Assembly (NCBI GenBank): GCA_013396995.1
Contig: VWZP01005252.1
Coordinates: 419,007-483,006, forward strand
DNA length: 64,000 nucleotides
Source of the DNA: Dicaeum eximium
Lineage: Eukaryota > Chordata > Aves > Passeriformes > Dicaeidae
Direction: 5' to 3'
The notes beneath the pieces are model-generated. The model was not told the DNA's origin. It saw nothing but the letters and a program-made list of their open reading frames with translations, and ran no database searches. The translations under genes were made by a program, and so were the position numbers. The stretch's first letter is position 1. Each line of letters begins with the position of its first letter. Below, piece by piece: positions 24,201-36,925 of this stretch.

Positions 24201-27200
24201 TGGTTTTTGCCCTCAATAAAGACTGCTTCAAGGCTTTTGGGGCTTTTAGTCATGCTGAGTCACCCTGAGATGACTCTCCTTCGTTAGAGTATCTCAATTT
24301 ACAGCTCATCTACCATGACAAAAGTGGTTTCTCTTACAAACGCACAGCAAAAGGCTGGAATAGCTGTCCCCATCCACTGTGACTGCTCCTGCTTCTATCA
24401 GAACAGAGCAGTGATGTTCTATGGTTTTCAGGGCTTCTCCCTTTCCAGGGACATATTTAGTTAAATATCATCTTACATGGGAATCATCATATTTATTTTT
24501 GAACCACAGATTATATCTGCAAGTGACTTAATCTTTCATTGTAGTGTGTCATATCAAAACACTACAGTATTGAATACAAGTAATTTACTTAAATCTATTA
24601 AAACACTCCCATTTTAGAAATCCATTACAACTTTCCTTGTTGTTATTACCATATCCAAGATTGCCAACGTGACAGGAGAATTAACTTGATGAACAATCCT
24701 GCAAAATGTGCCACTACAAGCTGTTTCTAAAACATCTTTCAAGGAATCTCCATCAGCTCATGATTCTCTTTGGTTTTCTTTCTTTTCTAGAACTATTTGC
24801 TAGCCCTTAGTTGTGGTAAGCGATTATTTGTGCTTTCAAACAAACTCCATGAAAAACATTTTTCAAGTGGAGATCAAAGAGCGAAGGCAACCATAAAAGC
24901 AGCCTTATAAAAACTGTGTATTAAAAAATCTAAGTACCCTCCATATGCCAATTACACAAAAACTTCGCTGTCCCTTCTCTATCAGGCTTCTTAAAGGTGA
25001 TAGAAATGTCAGATGAAACGAAAAGGGGCACATTAGGGAGAGGGAAATGATGGAGATGAGAGGTGGCTCTCAGGAGCCATCCAGTGACAAGTTCTGGTTG
25101 GGAAGGGCAGCTCCAGAGAGCAACACTTGCAGCACTAGCTGTGGTCCCCAGTTACTACAGTCTGGGCTGTAACAATTTCTAACAGTTGCAGGTGTCATTA
25201 AACAGATTTTTCACAAGCTCAGGGGTTAAAATGATGCTCTAAACCTACAGAAGCATGCAAACCCTTCAGTCCCTAGGAAGGATTTACTCTTAAGAGTTAA
25301 GGGCTGATTTTACACTCATCTCTCATCTGACATCACACAGTTGTAAAATTCAAACCTTAAAGGAACTTATGTCCTATTCTGCTATGACTTCCCTTAACAT
25401 CTCTGCACCAGGGTGTTCATTGCCTGTGCCTCTGCCAGGGGTGGGATGGCAAGGCACAGATTTCCTCATAGGGCACGATGTTACTGAGCACTGAAGATCC
25501 CAGATTCTCTGGTATTTGGAGCCCCCATGACATCAGTGCTCAGTGGACTTCAGCAAACAGCATAAAGGCTCCAAGAAGTGCAATTATTTGAGATAATTAA
25601 ACTTCTTGCACTTGCTGACTAAAGTCGGCCCAGATTGTGCTGCCATCTCCATGCAACCGTAGCAACTTCTTCCTTCCATTGTGTCCCAGATTAATGGGAA
25701 CACCTGGAATCACAAACCTGAGGCTGGCAGGAGGGTGCATAAAACTTTATTGATCCTTGGCGGGTGGCAGGGATCCAGTCACACGGCAGTGATTCACTTT
25801 CCAAAGCCTTGCCTCAGCAAGGAGCAGGGGTGGGCTCTCCAGAGACCCCTCTCTGACAGTTTCAGAGTCCCAATCAGGAATATTTTAAAGAGATGATTAC
25901 AGGAAATCACACATTCTTTCAAGGAACATGAGTCTTCTTCGCTCAGATTTTAGCATATTAATATTTTTAAGGATGCTCCACACCTAAATATGGTATTGCC
26001 TTTCTTATTGTTTCTGCTGGGTTCATTTCAACACTTTAAAACCCCTACATGCCAACAGGGTTCAATGGCAGCAGCCTGTGGGCAATTAAGGTTAAATTTT
26101 AGTCTTGGTCATATGTGACTGCTCCTGTAAATGTGGTGAAGCACAGTTGGAGCACATATTCCCCAGAGAGCAAGTAGGCCATGCTTTAAGGCAGCCATGG
26201 AAAGATAAATGGATGCAGAGAGGCTCTGGAATTTTGCTTGAAATAATTTTTGCTTTGCTTTTAATGATCAAAACCATTCCTCCCACTGAACCACATAAAA
26301 AAATAGCATTTGTGTCTGTGCCAAAGGTGGAGCATAGTGTTGACCCACTGAAATGAAAGACAAGTGAAAAATTAATGAGAAACTGGAAACCAGCAGCTCC
26401 CACCCTGTGAGCAGTAGTCTTTTATATCCTTCTTCCATAGTGAGCATCTCAATGGGGCAAAAATTCACAGTAGCTCCTCTGACTTCAAAGGAGATGCACT
26501 GGTTGAGAAGGAGGGAAAACAATCCAAAGAAAACTGCACCAAGTCTACACAACTTGGGAAGAGAAGAGAGCCCCTAGCAGAGCCAATCAGCAGTCATGAG
26601 GGTGGGGAATGGGAGAATGTTTTTCTTATAAAGAGTTTTATGTAAAGAGGAAAAGCACCTAAAGGTGATCCAGCTTAGACTGAGGCTCTTTGGCCAAAGC
26701 TGATGTAGCCTGGAACTTCAGTTCTAATTTCTAGAGTTAGGGAGACACAGGTACAACAAATAAGCCTGAAGGTCACAAACAGACTTTTTTGACAAACCCT
26801 TCACTCTCCAGTATATGCTCTAGAAACAACCAGCAGTCTGAGATTGTCCTGAACTCATTTCAAGAGGTATCACAATTTTTGGATTATGTCGTGGGAGGGT
26901 CCTTTTCCTCCTGCATTTAAAATAACAGTTTCTCAATCTCTCTTGGAAAACTTAAATGAAATTCAAGGAAACATTGTCTTTCCTCATCTGTTTATCCATC
27001 ATGCAACCCAGTTTTGCCCCAAAAATGAGAATTTATGAGAAGATGATCCCTAAAATCCCCTACAAATCATTAAAAATATTCATGGGTGTTCTTCCATTGT
27101 TGTTTATGAGCCAAAAGAAGCTGTCATGCATGTAACAGGCTAGCAGAAACCCAAGGAGTTTTCCTGATCTATTGTCTTTCCCTGTATATTCATACAATAA

Positions 27201-29510
27201 CACTTGTCTTCCACAGGATGTTTAATAAATTCACACTATCATTTTGAAATGGTGCCTCTGTGATCTGGGGAGTTCATTATCACCTGCTCACTGGAAGTGG
27301 TCCCTCTCCAAACCCACCATTTCTTAGGAATTAGATATAGAGTGTTTTAATTGCCTATCATTAAGTGCTGTACCTGTGCTGAACATTCTCTGTGAAGTCT
27401 GTGGGGCTGTAATTTCCACCCCTGTAATTAGCTGAGGTCACATGGCAGCACTGGCAAGGAATCTTTTGGAAGGCAGGGAGGTTAAAAGGAGCTGCACGAG
27501 GTCTGAATGAGACCCTGGCTCGAGCTGATTCCCCAGTCCTGGCTGTGTGAGGGTTACAGTGACAAACTTCAGCAGCATCACCTCCCTTGCAGCCCTGGCA
27601 GAGGGAACTTTTGCTCAGATGAGATGCTCCTGAGCCCAGAGGAGCTCCTCATCCCCCTCTAACCTTGCTTTAACTCCATCAGGTTGCAGAAGAGATGCTT
27701 CCCTGCCATCCCTCAGTGTGTTTTAAAGTTAACAGGACCTCTGAAATTCACCTTGTTTTACAGAAAAGGTAACAAAGTGGGAGGTGAGGTTTGAGAGGCT
27801 CACCAGTGAGTGTGTCAGGGTCAAAAGGAGCAGCAGAAAGTGCTGGATCCACCAGGAGCACCGTGGCTGTGCCATTGTCAGCTCTGCACTGCTCTCCTGG
27901 CTCAGCCACACAAACTCTGCTGCAGTGAACACCTGTAGTGAGTGAATCACCTCGATCCCCTCTACTGATTTTAAAATGCCTGCAGGACCAGGAGCACCCC
28001 TGGAACCTCTACCCCTCTGTTGAAATTGAGCAATGAGTCCAAAAGTTATTGGGGAGGGGAGGAGGATGTAGACACAGACACACAGACAGGGTGATTGCAT
28101 AAGCCCCGTTCCCATGAGAAACCAGGCTGAAAAACAAACTGTCCTGACATGGGTTCTCATAACTCTGCCTGGTAAGTAGGTCATGCCAGGTCCCAAACTC
28201 ACGTAGCTTTGCTATGTCTCTCCAGTGGGCTCTCCTCTAGGAGGCAATCCTGGGTTTGGCAGCTTTGACCTTTCATTTTTCATCTCACTGTGATGTCCTT
28301 AAGGAAAAAAAAAAAAAAAAAGCCAAACCAGGTTGGTAGAATGCAATGTCAAAACCCACCATGGTCTTGTACTGCAGCAAGATTTGTGCTGTGGGACAGA
28401 ACTGTGAGGAAAAAAACAGCAAGGAACAGCTCTGACACTAACACTACTTATGCACCTGCTCCCACTGCTGTAGGGGATCAGGGGGTCCAAAATAATATCC
28501 TAGATCTCTAAAGGGTCTGCTCTTTCCTTGATGCAGGAGAAGTTTCCCCATCAACATGAATGGGAGTTATGTGTTTGCCCTGAAAACAGAATGGACCTTA
28601 GGCCTGGTGCTTTTATTTCCAAAGAAATAACATCTTTGCTTGCCTACTGCAGGGAGACACATTTAAAAATAGTCTGTCAAGAAAATATATTAATAAAGGT
28701 AGTCCTTCAGTTTAATTCTTAGTCCTCACACTCTTCTCTGGGCATTTATCGCCAAACTCGTGGTCTGTTCTAAATAAAAAGCTATACTTTATATGAGACT
28801 CCCAGCAGACAAAACCAGCCTGATTTTCAAACTCTATAAACCCCTGGCAATGGTCACCCTTCAGCAGAGACCAGGCTCAGCAGGGCAGGTCTCCAGAAAG
28901 AGCTGCTGTCAGGGGAGCCCTGAGGCCTCAGAGCTGTGGCCCCTTTGCTTGTGAAGGGAAACTTCATTTTCCATCTCTTTTGTGCTCCATCAGCTCAGTG
29001 AGTGGGAGGGGCTGCCCAGCTGCCTGCCCACTGACCATGGCACAGCTGGAAGGGAACTGGAGGCACCACTCTAAGGAGTTTTGCACTCTAGGACGTAGAA
29101 GAGGAAAGATTTCTGCAGTGGATCAAGATGTTTTTGAAACCCTTCCCCGCAGTCAGGTGGGGATTGCAGTGCTAAAGGCTGTGCCCTGGGCACAGAGCAA
29201 AAGTGAGAATGGGAAGAGAGTTGTGTTGTGTTGTTACACGTAGACACTTGTATTGCTTTGTGACACATAGAGGAATATTCTTTCCCTTTCTCTTTCTTTT
29301 CTTTGAAACTAACAGAAACAAAACTAGAAACTTCTCCAACTTCTGTAGTTTACAAATTTGCTTTCTTTTTTGTCCTGTGGGAACTCTAAACTAAATATAT
29401 CCTCTGGAAAGCTCCACATATACAAAAGGAAACTCCCAGTTACTTTTCATCAAACACTCAGTGCATAGAAAGCACTGTAGTGTCAGATCTGTTTTGACCA
29501 GCTGCTGCAC
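21265..29510. other. gene-free stretch
   Basis: No gene is supported over about 8 kb. Visible items are an A10 run (21604), a T15 run (23243-23257), a short direct duplication of CTGAATTCTGCTT at about 22350-22376, and A17 at 28305-28321. Around 24820-24930 there is unique-looking sequence (CAAACAAACTCCATG, GGAGATCAAAG) that could be a conserved non-coding element. The longest frame is - 27729-28202 (157 codons), which is unrecognised. Confidence 0.45.
28305..28321 (+). repeat. poly-A tract
   Basis: Seventeen A in a row. I see no element upstream for which it would be the tail, so it is noted only as a simple repeat. Confidence 0.85.
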
Positions 29511-29645
29511 ATGTCCAAGGCCAGGCTGGATGGGGCTCTGAGCAACCTGGTCTAGTGGAAGATGTCCCTGCCCATGGCAGGGCTTGGAACTGGATGATCT
29601 TTAAGGTCCCTTCTAACACACCCTAGCCTATGTTTCTATGATTCT
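29511..29645 (+). mobile_element. CR1 LINE 3'-end fragment
   Basis: The block reads GGCTGGATGGGGCTCTGAG, then GTCTAGTGGAAGATGTCCC, CCCATGGCAGGG, TGGATGATCTTTAAGGTCCC and finally TTTCTATGATTCT. This is the well-known conserved 3' segment of avian CR1 retrotransposons in the + orientation. About 135 bp remain, 5'-truncated and without coding sequence. It matches the remembered family text better than the 2.7-kb copy does, so it is likely a younger insertion or a different subfamily. Confidence 0.92.
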
Positions 29646-31339
29646 TTGGTCAAGTGTGTGCTAAGGCTCTCACTGAGCTGTCCCGGAACCCCGCTCTGTG
29701 TCTCTGTGTATTTATAACTATAAATTTCAAAGAAGTTGACCATCAAAGTCATCAGGGTTTGGTCAATGGGCTGTTTATTATTGTGAATATACCTGGGGAT
29801 TATGAAAGGTTGTCCTATAAATGTCTGCTCCTCACACACTCTGCTGTGTTCACTTCCTACAGAGGCTTTCCAAAACGTTCCGCTCACAGGCCAACCTTCA
29901 TCCAGCGTAGGTGTCTGAAAATGAAATCGGAAGAATTCTCTTTATAAATTGGCCTTGCATCTCAAATGAAATGGAAAATGGCTTTACGGCTCTGCCCCTT
30001 GCAAACCAGTCTGTGAGCACAAACCTTACAGCAGCCAAACACCCCTGCAAAAAGGGACAAACATAACCACAATTAAAAAAAAACATATTCCTTGTAGGAA
30101 CCATTAAATAAAGCAAAATGCATGCACTGTTGTACACACTTTTGATTTCCATACTGGGTTGCTTCAGTCACACATGGGAGTTTTGCAGGTGATATTACCT
30201 GTCTTGGATGCAGCATTACAAATGGATTCAAAGCACTTTGCTGGAAAATAAAAAAAAAAGAGAAGGAACTCAGCAGGGCAGAAAAAGAAACATCACTCTG
30301 AAAAAAGAAAATCCATCTACAATCAGAAATAAATTACAAAGGAATTGCAAAAAAAATATACTAGGGAATATTTAGAGAGAAAATAGATTTTTAAAGTTTT
30401 ACCTGACCATGGAAATAACCAGTGTTCCTTCAGCTGATTCATTCTCCACAAAACTGTTCTATTTTCTGTCACCTAAAAATATCTGGCTCCTTTTTGAAGA
30501 ACTGAGGAAGAACCTGGCTCCTTTTTCTTCTCCCAACATGCTCCAGCTTGAAAACATCAGAGCTGTGATGCTGAGCTTCCCTCCTCAGCCAGAGTGTGAA
30601 CAGCAAGGATAGGATTTCTCCCTTGTAGTTTTAACCACTGAAAAAGTGGGTATCAAGTGTAAACCTCCTCCCTAGACGTTTTTTACCACCAGTATAGAAA
30701 GAAAAGCCTTTTGGAGGTGCCCCTATTGACGTATAATTTAGACTAAACACCTGTAAGTAGGTGAGATGGATCCCACCCACAGAGCTTTCTTTTTCCTCGA
30801 GGCTAATTAGATATAAATGCGGCTTCACCATGATCTAATTTCAAGACTTTGAAACCAGGCTTTCAGTCAAAAATGCAAATTCAGTGAAAACCAGACCTTT
30901 TTGTGGGAAAGGGCTGGTTTCTGATTCCTCTTTAAAAGATATGTAGAAGAAAACAATAGGTGTGGTTTCTATATTTTCAAAAAGCAAAATTTCCATTTTC
31001 TGTTTGAAATGAGTCTTGCGTTTGAAATTCACATGCATGTATAGTCATTAAAAAAAAGGGTCAACATAAAAAAAAAGAACCATTCCACTAGCCCAGCCTT
31101 TCCCCTTATATTTAAAAGTCAGATCTGCAAAGAAATTTCAATTTTTTTCCCTTTCATCCTGATTTAGATGAGGAAAAAAAATCCAATCAAAGCTTCAAAC
31201 ATCTATTCAGGAAACAAAAGCTATTTCCAATACAGCTTTAATGCTTCATCTACAGCTGAATCACCCTGTGTACAAGGGCTGAGATGACTTCACTTGGGTT
31301 GAGGGAGTCCTGCTGCTACTGTTTTCCTCTCCTCTTTAG
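29646..31339. other. gene-free stretch
   Basis: AT-rich, with many short A-runs (near 30075, 30250, 31050 and 31180). No gene or recognised transposon. Confidence 0.5.
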
Positions 31340-31620
31340 CTGTTTGGTGCCCAGCCCCAGCCCTGGTTTGTGCATCCAGCTGAGCTGTGGGACAAATGAA
31401 TCGGCCAAACACTGTGGGAGGTGCTGGGTACAAACCCAAGTGTGCTTTGCTCCTGCTCTGAGCCAAAAGGACTTGACCCAAGTCCCATCTGAGCCAAAGG
31501 ACTCGCCCCATGTCCCGTGTGGGAGCCAAGAGAGGTCAGCAAGGTGCAGAGCTGCAGCTCGAGGCCAAAAAACCCTGCAAGAGGTGCACAAGATCCTGAG
31601 GAAGATTTGCTTTTCCTGGG
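31340..31620 (+). other. candidate exon, 281 bp (weak)
   Basis: The acceptor is GTTTTCCTCTCCTCTTTAG and the donor is CCTGGG|GTGAGTTC (GT at 31621). One frame is open throughout, within a 167-codon ORF (31284-31787), and includes CGTNESAKHCGRCW and ILRKICFSW. Antisense frames are open too, which suggests that GC content keeps stops away. The block GAGCCAAA-GGACT-CCC-TGTCCC is duplicated at about a 37-bp step (31460-31515), so part of it arose by local tandem duplication. No family is recognised. Confidence 0.15.
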
Positions 31621-31892
31621 GTGAGTTCATGCTGGGCTGTGCACTGGAGATGGGCGAAGCAGGTCAGAGCAGGGCTGTCCTGCTCCTCACAGACACAGCT
31701 CCACACACAACATCCTCTGGAGTGCCCTGGGAGCTGTTGCCACTCCTTGGAGCAGCCACAGGGACAGCACTGCTGAAAAAGAGTTGACATCTCAGCATGG
31801 AACTGAGCTGTCTGGCAGATGCTTTTAACATCAGAAAGAGGAAACAGTCCAGGAAAAAAGATGCAGACCTGGCAAGTTCTTCTTTGTGGGGG

Positions 31893-31920
31893 TGAAAAGA
31901 AGAAGAAGAAGAAGGAGAAA
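31893..31920 (+). repeat. (AAG)n short microsatellite
   Basis: About six AAG/GAA units within a purine run just upstream of the TTTTGTCTTTTCTTCAG acceptor-like sequence. Confidence 0.8.
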
Positions 31921-31947
31921 TGGTGAAGAGTTTTGTCTTTTCTTCAG

Positions 31948-31989
31948 ATGGAGGGAGCACTGTGGACTGTGCTGCTGATGTTGCAGGCT
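31948..31989 (+). other. candidate 14-codon exon (weak)
   Basis: An exactly 42-bp open segment lies between TTTTGTCTTTTCTTCAG and the donor GCT|GTAAGTGA. It begins ATGGAG and encodes MEGALWTVLLMLQA, a hydrophobic run like the start of a signal peptide. It might be a first coding exon or a short internal one. The initiator context has C at -3 and G at +4, so it is only moderate. Nothing downstream supports a gene, hence the low confidence. Confidence 0.14.
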
Positions 31990-33050
31990 GTAAGTGACAG
32001 GGGCAAATGCCCCATTCCTGGCACTGAGGGCAGGGTTGTGTCCCCAGGGTTCCCCCTTTCCTTGTCCCTAGGCTGTGGGATGTGTTTTGTTGTGTCGTGC
32101 AGAGCAGCAGGGGGAATTACACCGGCTCCACGTGATACCCAGGAGCACAGAGAAGTGATGCTGACAACAGCTGTGGGCTTCAGTCCCCTTTCAGAGAGTC
32201 CCCAGCTCCTTCACCTATCCAGAAACCTTAGCCTTCATTTATTTCAGTAATTGGGATTGTAGGGCATCTTTGCTACAGAGAGGGACTTCAAAATAGTCAT
32301 TGTGTAGATTCCAAAAACACTAAGCAAACACATGGAAGCCTATTTATTTATTTTAACTGGGGAAAAATACATTTTTTAAAACAAGTCTCAGTATCTTTTG
32401 ATATTTGAAATGCTGAGGCTAATAGGGTTTTCACTGGAGTAAGTAAAAGATGCACAGGTCAGCCCTAGAACACCAGACCTTGTTCTCATTTCTCCAGTGG
32501 GCCAAGCATGGGTGTAGCTGAGAGTACAACCAGTGCCCTCTCTGAGAGAGGAATGGGATATTGAAAACAGCAGGAAAATGCTTCATTGTTTGTCCAGCTC
32601 TATCTTTGAGATGAGCATTGTTCACCCAACAAAGCCACCCCAGCTGCCATCTTGGATTTTCCTTCTGATTTTTAAGCAGTGTCACTGCAGATCTCCTAAT
32701 GAAAGCCAGACCAGAACCCCTGAGGGTTCTGGGGTGTCTCACAGCTCACAGTGCAGCAGAGCAAGAGGCTGCCCCAGCCAGGCCAAGCCCTTGGATTTTC
32801 AAACCTTTTTCTTCTAAAGGCAAATAGTTCACTGTGAACTGTTATTATCTTCCAGGTTTGTGGGATCCACACATGGGCTTAAGCCTTGTTGCTTCTAAGA
32901 GAGATGAACACATTTTGTGCTGATCTGGGAGTTACACACAGTCTCTGGTTTGTCTTTCACACGGGTACAGCTCATACATTGGATCCACTTTATCTCCATC
33001 CCTCTTTTCCTCCCTGCCTCCTGTGCATTCCCTTGACCTGTGAGAACACT
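31990..33050. other. gene-free stretch
   Basis: No gene is recognised. Overlapping frames at 32431-32817 on both strands are unremarkable. Confidence 0.5.
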
Positions 33051-33068
33051 CGTGTGTGCACACACACA
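33051..33068. repeat. alternating purine-pyrimidine tract
   Basis: CGTGTGTGCACACACACA alternates purine and pyrimidine over 18 bp and is centred on the palindrome TGTGTGCACACA. It could adopt Z-DNA or a small cruciform. Confidence 0.8.
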
Positions 33069-36000
33069 AACCCAAGGCATGTGGACAAACAACCCACTGG
33101 ACTAAATGTTTGAATACTATTTTCTAAAGAGAAAGATCCCCTTTCTCTTGGCTGAAATCAGAAAGAAACCAGAACTCTGAAAAAAGGCTGCAGAGGCCTG
33201 GTAGAATACCAGGAGTCCTTCAGCCTCTCCAAGATGCTCTGAGCTCAGATCAGTGTCTGCCTGGGCTGCTGCAGCTTGGCTTCCACGTATGGAGCCTCTA
33301 TGAGCTCTGCTTTTATCTTCTTACCTCCTGATTCCCTTTTACATCTTGTTTCCATCAGTGGTGAGAGCTTTACCTTTCCACTTCATGAAGTCCACATCTA
33401 AAACTCCCCTCCCCATCTGTGACAGGCAGGAAGGGGACGTGTTTGATGCTGATTTGGTGTGGTTCTTCATGGCTTTAAGGGAACTTTCCCCTCAGATGTC
33501 TAAACTACATATTTTCTCTCCTCTGGAAGAACCAGGGGAAGGCAGGTGGTTAAGAATTTTGTGTACATATATATATTGTAGGCAATCTGGGTTAAAAACA
33601 TTTGACCCAGCCTAGGCTAATATACTTCAGTCAAAACAAAGCCCATTTTTTTTTGATTCAGGGGCTCCACGTGCAGAGGAATGGCACAAGACAGACTGTC
33701 CCTTGTCCCTTTCCTCCTCTTGGCTCACGTCAAACGTACAAGAGATTTGCACACAAGTAAAAAGCCCGCCTTGAAATTATATGAATCATTCTCAGGGGCT
33801 TTGCCCTACTTTGCCTTTTCCAAGTCATCTCTAATTCCTCTTCAAGGTACCACGTGAAAGAAAACCACAACAGACTGTGCCATCGCTTGCTCAAGTAGCT
33901 TATTTTTATCCAGCAGTGAATATCTTCACTTCCCTGTTTTCCATGGATTGATGGGTCCCCCCAAAATCTTTTTCTGCAACAGAACTCATTCCAAATTTAA
34001 CCGTATCTGCACTGATGGCAAGAATCAAATAAATTATTTGATCTCATTTTTCTCAAATGGAGAGATTTTTACCAAGATATCATGGAAAAAGTTCAGTGGA
34101 AAAAAAAAGTACTTGTACCTCAGAAAGTCTCTCTTGGCATCACAACTACTCTCATGCCTCTGTTTCCAAAATTAAGCTGTCCTGTACTGAGCAGAAGCAG
34201 TCAGTTTACACTCAGCTTTTTTTCCGTTCCATTTTCATACAAATTCAATTGCTTAGAATTTTAGCTGGCAAAGGCTGCATGAAAATTGGTGAAGGTATCA
34301 GTAACTGACCTATTTTCTTTTTAGAAATATTAAGGTATCCATGTTTCCTGCTTTTTTTTTTTTAATGTCATCAAGAAGCCAAAATAGTTGATTATATTGT
34401 AAAGCTATAAAATGTTGACAAATATAAAATCAGACACGGGAAGAAATGCCAGTGAAAACTGTGTGTGCTACCCCAGCAGGTAACATGGGCTGTGTCTGCA
34501 GATGGGCCAGGGAATAAAGTAGTGCTCCATGAATAAGGGTTTTACAACCTTAACTGAGAAGGAAACAAAACCAGCCACAAAATAAAGAAATGTGCTGGAG
34601 AGAGGACTATTTCTAGCCATGCAGAGCAGTGATGCTCTCCCAACAGGACAAGGAGCAGCAGAAATCTTCACTTCTTTTGAACCAGGTCTTGATCCTCATT
34701 TAAGCACACACAGCACAGCTGACAGCAGCTGCCTGAGAGCTTCCCCTCAGCCCTGCATGTCTGTACTCCAAATACAGTCACTGTAAGGACAAAAAGTTGA
34801 TTTTTTTTTTTCAGTGGGCCTGCTCTGAGCTAACTGGGAAATGAGGAGTGCTGGTATTAAGGCAAGCACTCATTTGCTGCGCAGTTTATTACATTTAAGC
34901 AATTTACTACATAAGACTTGACAAATCCCTTGTCCTCCCCCACCCCAAATATGACACTTTTATCTGCATCCTGGCTTGAGAAGGAGACAAATCTTTCAGA
35001 GTCTTCTGGCTCTGGTAGAAATCTGGACCTCTGAGCAGTCTGGAGCTCCACAAATGTGTGTTCTTCCTGGCATGGCCCCCTGCTACAAGTGACTGCTCAA
35101 GATTTCATGTCAGGCACCCTCCTTTAGACAACATCATGCTCTTCCTCTTTTATCTGAGCCCAGAGCAGGTCCAGGCTGGAACTTCAAACATACAACCAAC
35201 AGATGTTGTGAACATCAAGGGCCGCAGAAGGCGATTCAAATCCCATGATCCCAAAAGAGGAACTTGCTTTGTGAAATGCTTTCTTGCATATACCCACAGA
35301 TACTAGAAATCTCACGAGGGCAGCCAAGCTGATAACATTTCCCCTTGTTCAGAAGGAATACTTGCCCAGTCAGAACAAATAAGGACATTTTAGTAGCTGC
35401 AAACATAAACCAGAGCCCTGCTTCAGCCACACAGCTGAAATGCTGCATCTCTGCCTCAGCACAAACCCCAGCTGGATCCTGCAAGCACCCTTCTCACTCA
35501 CACTCAATTCCAGCAGCCATAAAATTGCTTCTCTGACCCAAATTTTGTCTCCCTGTACCTGGTAGTTCCACTATGCCCACCCAGTGTTGGAGACATCTGC
35601 AACACATCAACTTACTTTTTATTAAAGTTTTTATGACTCACAAGGGGCTATCTCTTTCAAGGGAGAGGTAGGGTGGATTCGTTTTCCCCCAGGCTGCTGA
35701 AATACACAAATGTGACAATATTTGCTGGGGCTATTTCAAAATAAATAAATGAAGCCTGTGGGCTGGGCAGGGATGGAGATTTACAGCTGCAGGGTGTAAA
35801 TTTGGAATCCCCATCCACGGCCCCGCCGCAGGGCTGCTCCCCTTGCACAACATGCAAAGGAAGGAAGTTGAAAGGAAGCAATTTATGAGTTAGCTCTGAG
35901 TAATACAGTGATATGGTTAGCAGTGGAGAGGTAGAAAAGCCTGTGTGCCAGAGTGAATGTACGTGGGCTTGTAAATCAGTGCTGAACGGGAAGCTAAAGT

Positions 36001-36805
36001 GAGAAGGAGAAATGCTGCCCAGTTTCACCAGGGAGTGTGTGGCAAGGTCATGGGCTACAGTGGGTGCATAAAATAAAGGGAATAGGGGAAGAAAAGTGGT
36101 TTTTTTTGTATTTTATACCTCCACCTCAAAAGTAAATGGACAAGCAGTGTTTTCCTCCCCTTCATAATTTCCTCTGAAGGAGGCAATTGCTGCAGAAGAA
36201 CATGATTTTCTCCTAAGAGCCAGTCAGAGAAGGATGGGACATATTTACTTATTCAATAGGCAGAGTCCTGATTCAGAGATAATAGAAGGGTTTTATCCTG
36301 TAATTTTGCTTATCACTCTCTGTTACTTTTTCACAGTTCTTAATAATGAACAGCTTCAGATAGAACAAAACACACTCAGAGTCACTCAGCTCCTGTGCTG
36401 AGCTTGAACAACACAGCAACTTTTTCTAGAGACCAAAAAATATTTAGTGAGTTTTTCCCCATGTCATTTGGCACTTCTGTCTAATTAACTTCTTGGACCT
36501 GTCAATAATCAAAGATATCATAAAACCTAAGGGTAAAGGCTATGCTTCCACTTCTTTTTTTTAACTGAAAAAGAATAAGACCTCTGACACATGCTTGAGT
36601 TTTGATAATCCGTGATGGTTCAGAAAAAGGTTTGGGAAATTTATCAAGACATAAACTTGAGGCTTTTCAGATTTGGTAATCCATATTTAATTTTTTCCTT
36701 TAGACAGCTCCAGCTACCAGTTCCTACACATTTGTTTAAAGGAAGAGGTCTAATAGCAATGTTTCTGTCTCCAAAGTCCAGCACTTAGAGAGGTACAAGA
36801 AATGT
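33069..36805. other. gene-free stretch
   Basis: No gene is supported. On the minus strand a good acceptor (CCTTCCTGCCTGTCACAG) and two donors (GGAAAG|GTAAAG and CAGGAG|GTAAGA) outline a segment within 33326-33418, but the longer form has a stop in every frame. A T-run lies near 34801-34812. Confidence 0.45.
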
Positions 36806-36925
36806 AAATTGAACAGAGAATTTGAAACCATCTGCTGAATTTTTATTTAATTAAGGCCTCATCTGCATTTGAAACACAAATTAAAGAGTGAATTTAAATG
36901 AAAAAGAGATTGATGAATAACTTCA
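36806..36925. promoter_or_regulatory. possible conserved non-coding element
   Basis: AT-rich unique sequence with TTTAATTAAGG, CATTTGAAACACAAATTAAAG and GATTGATGAATAAC, a concentration of homeodomain and POU-type cores. A regulatory reading is inference only. Confidence 0.17.
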
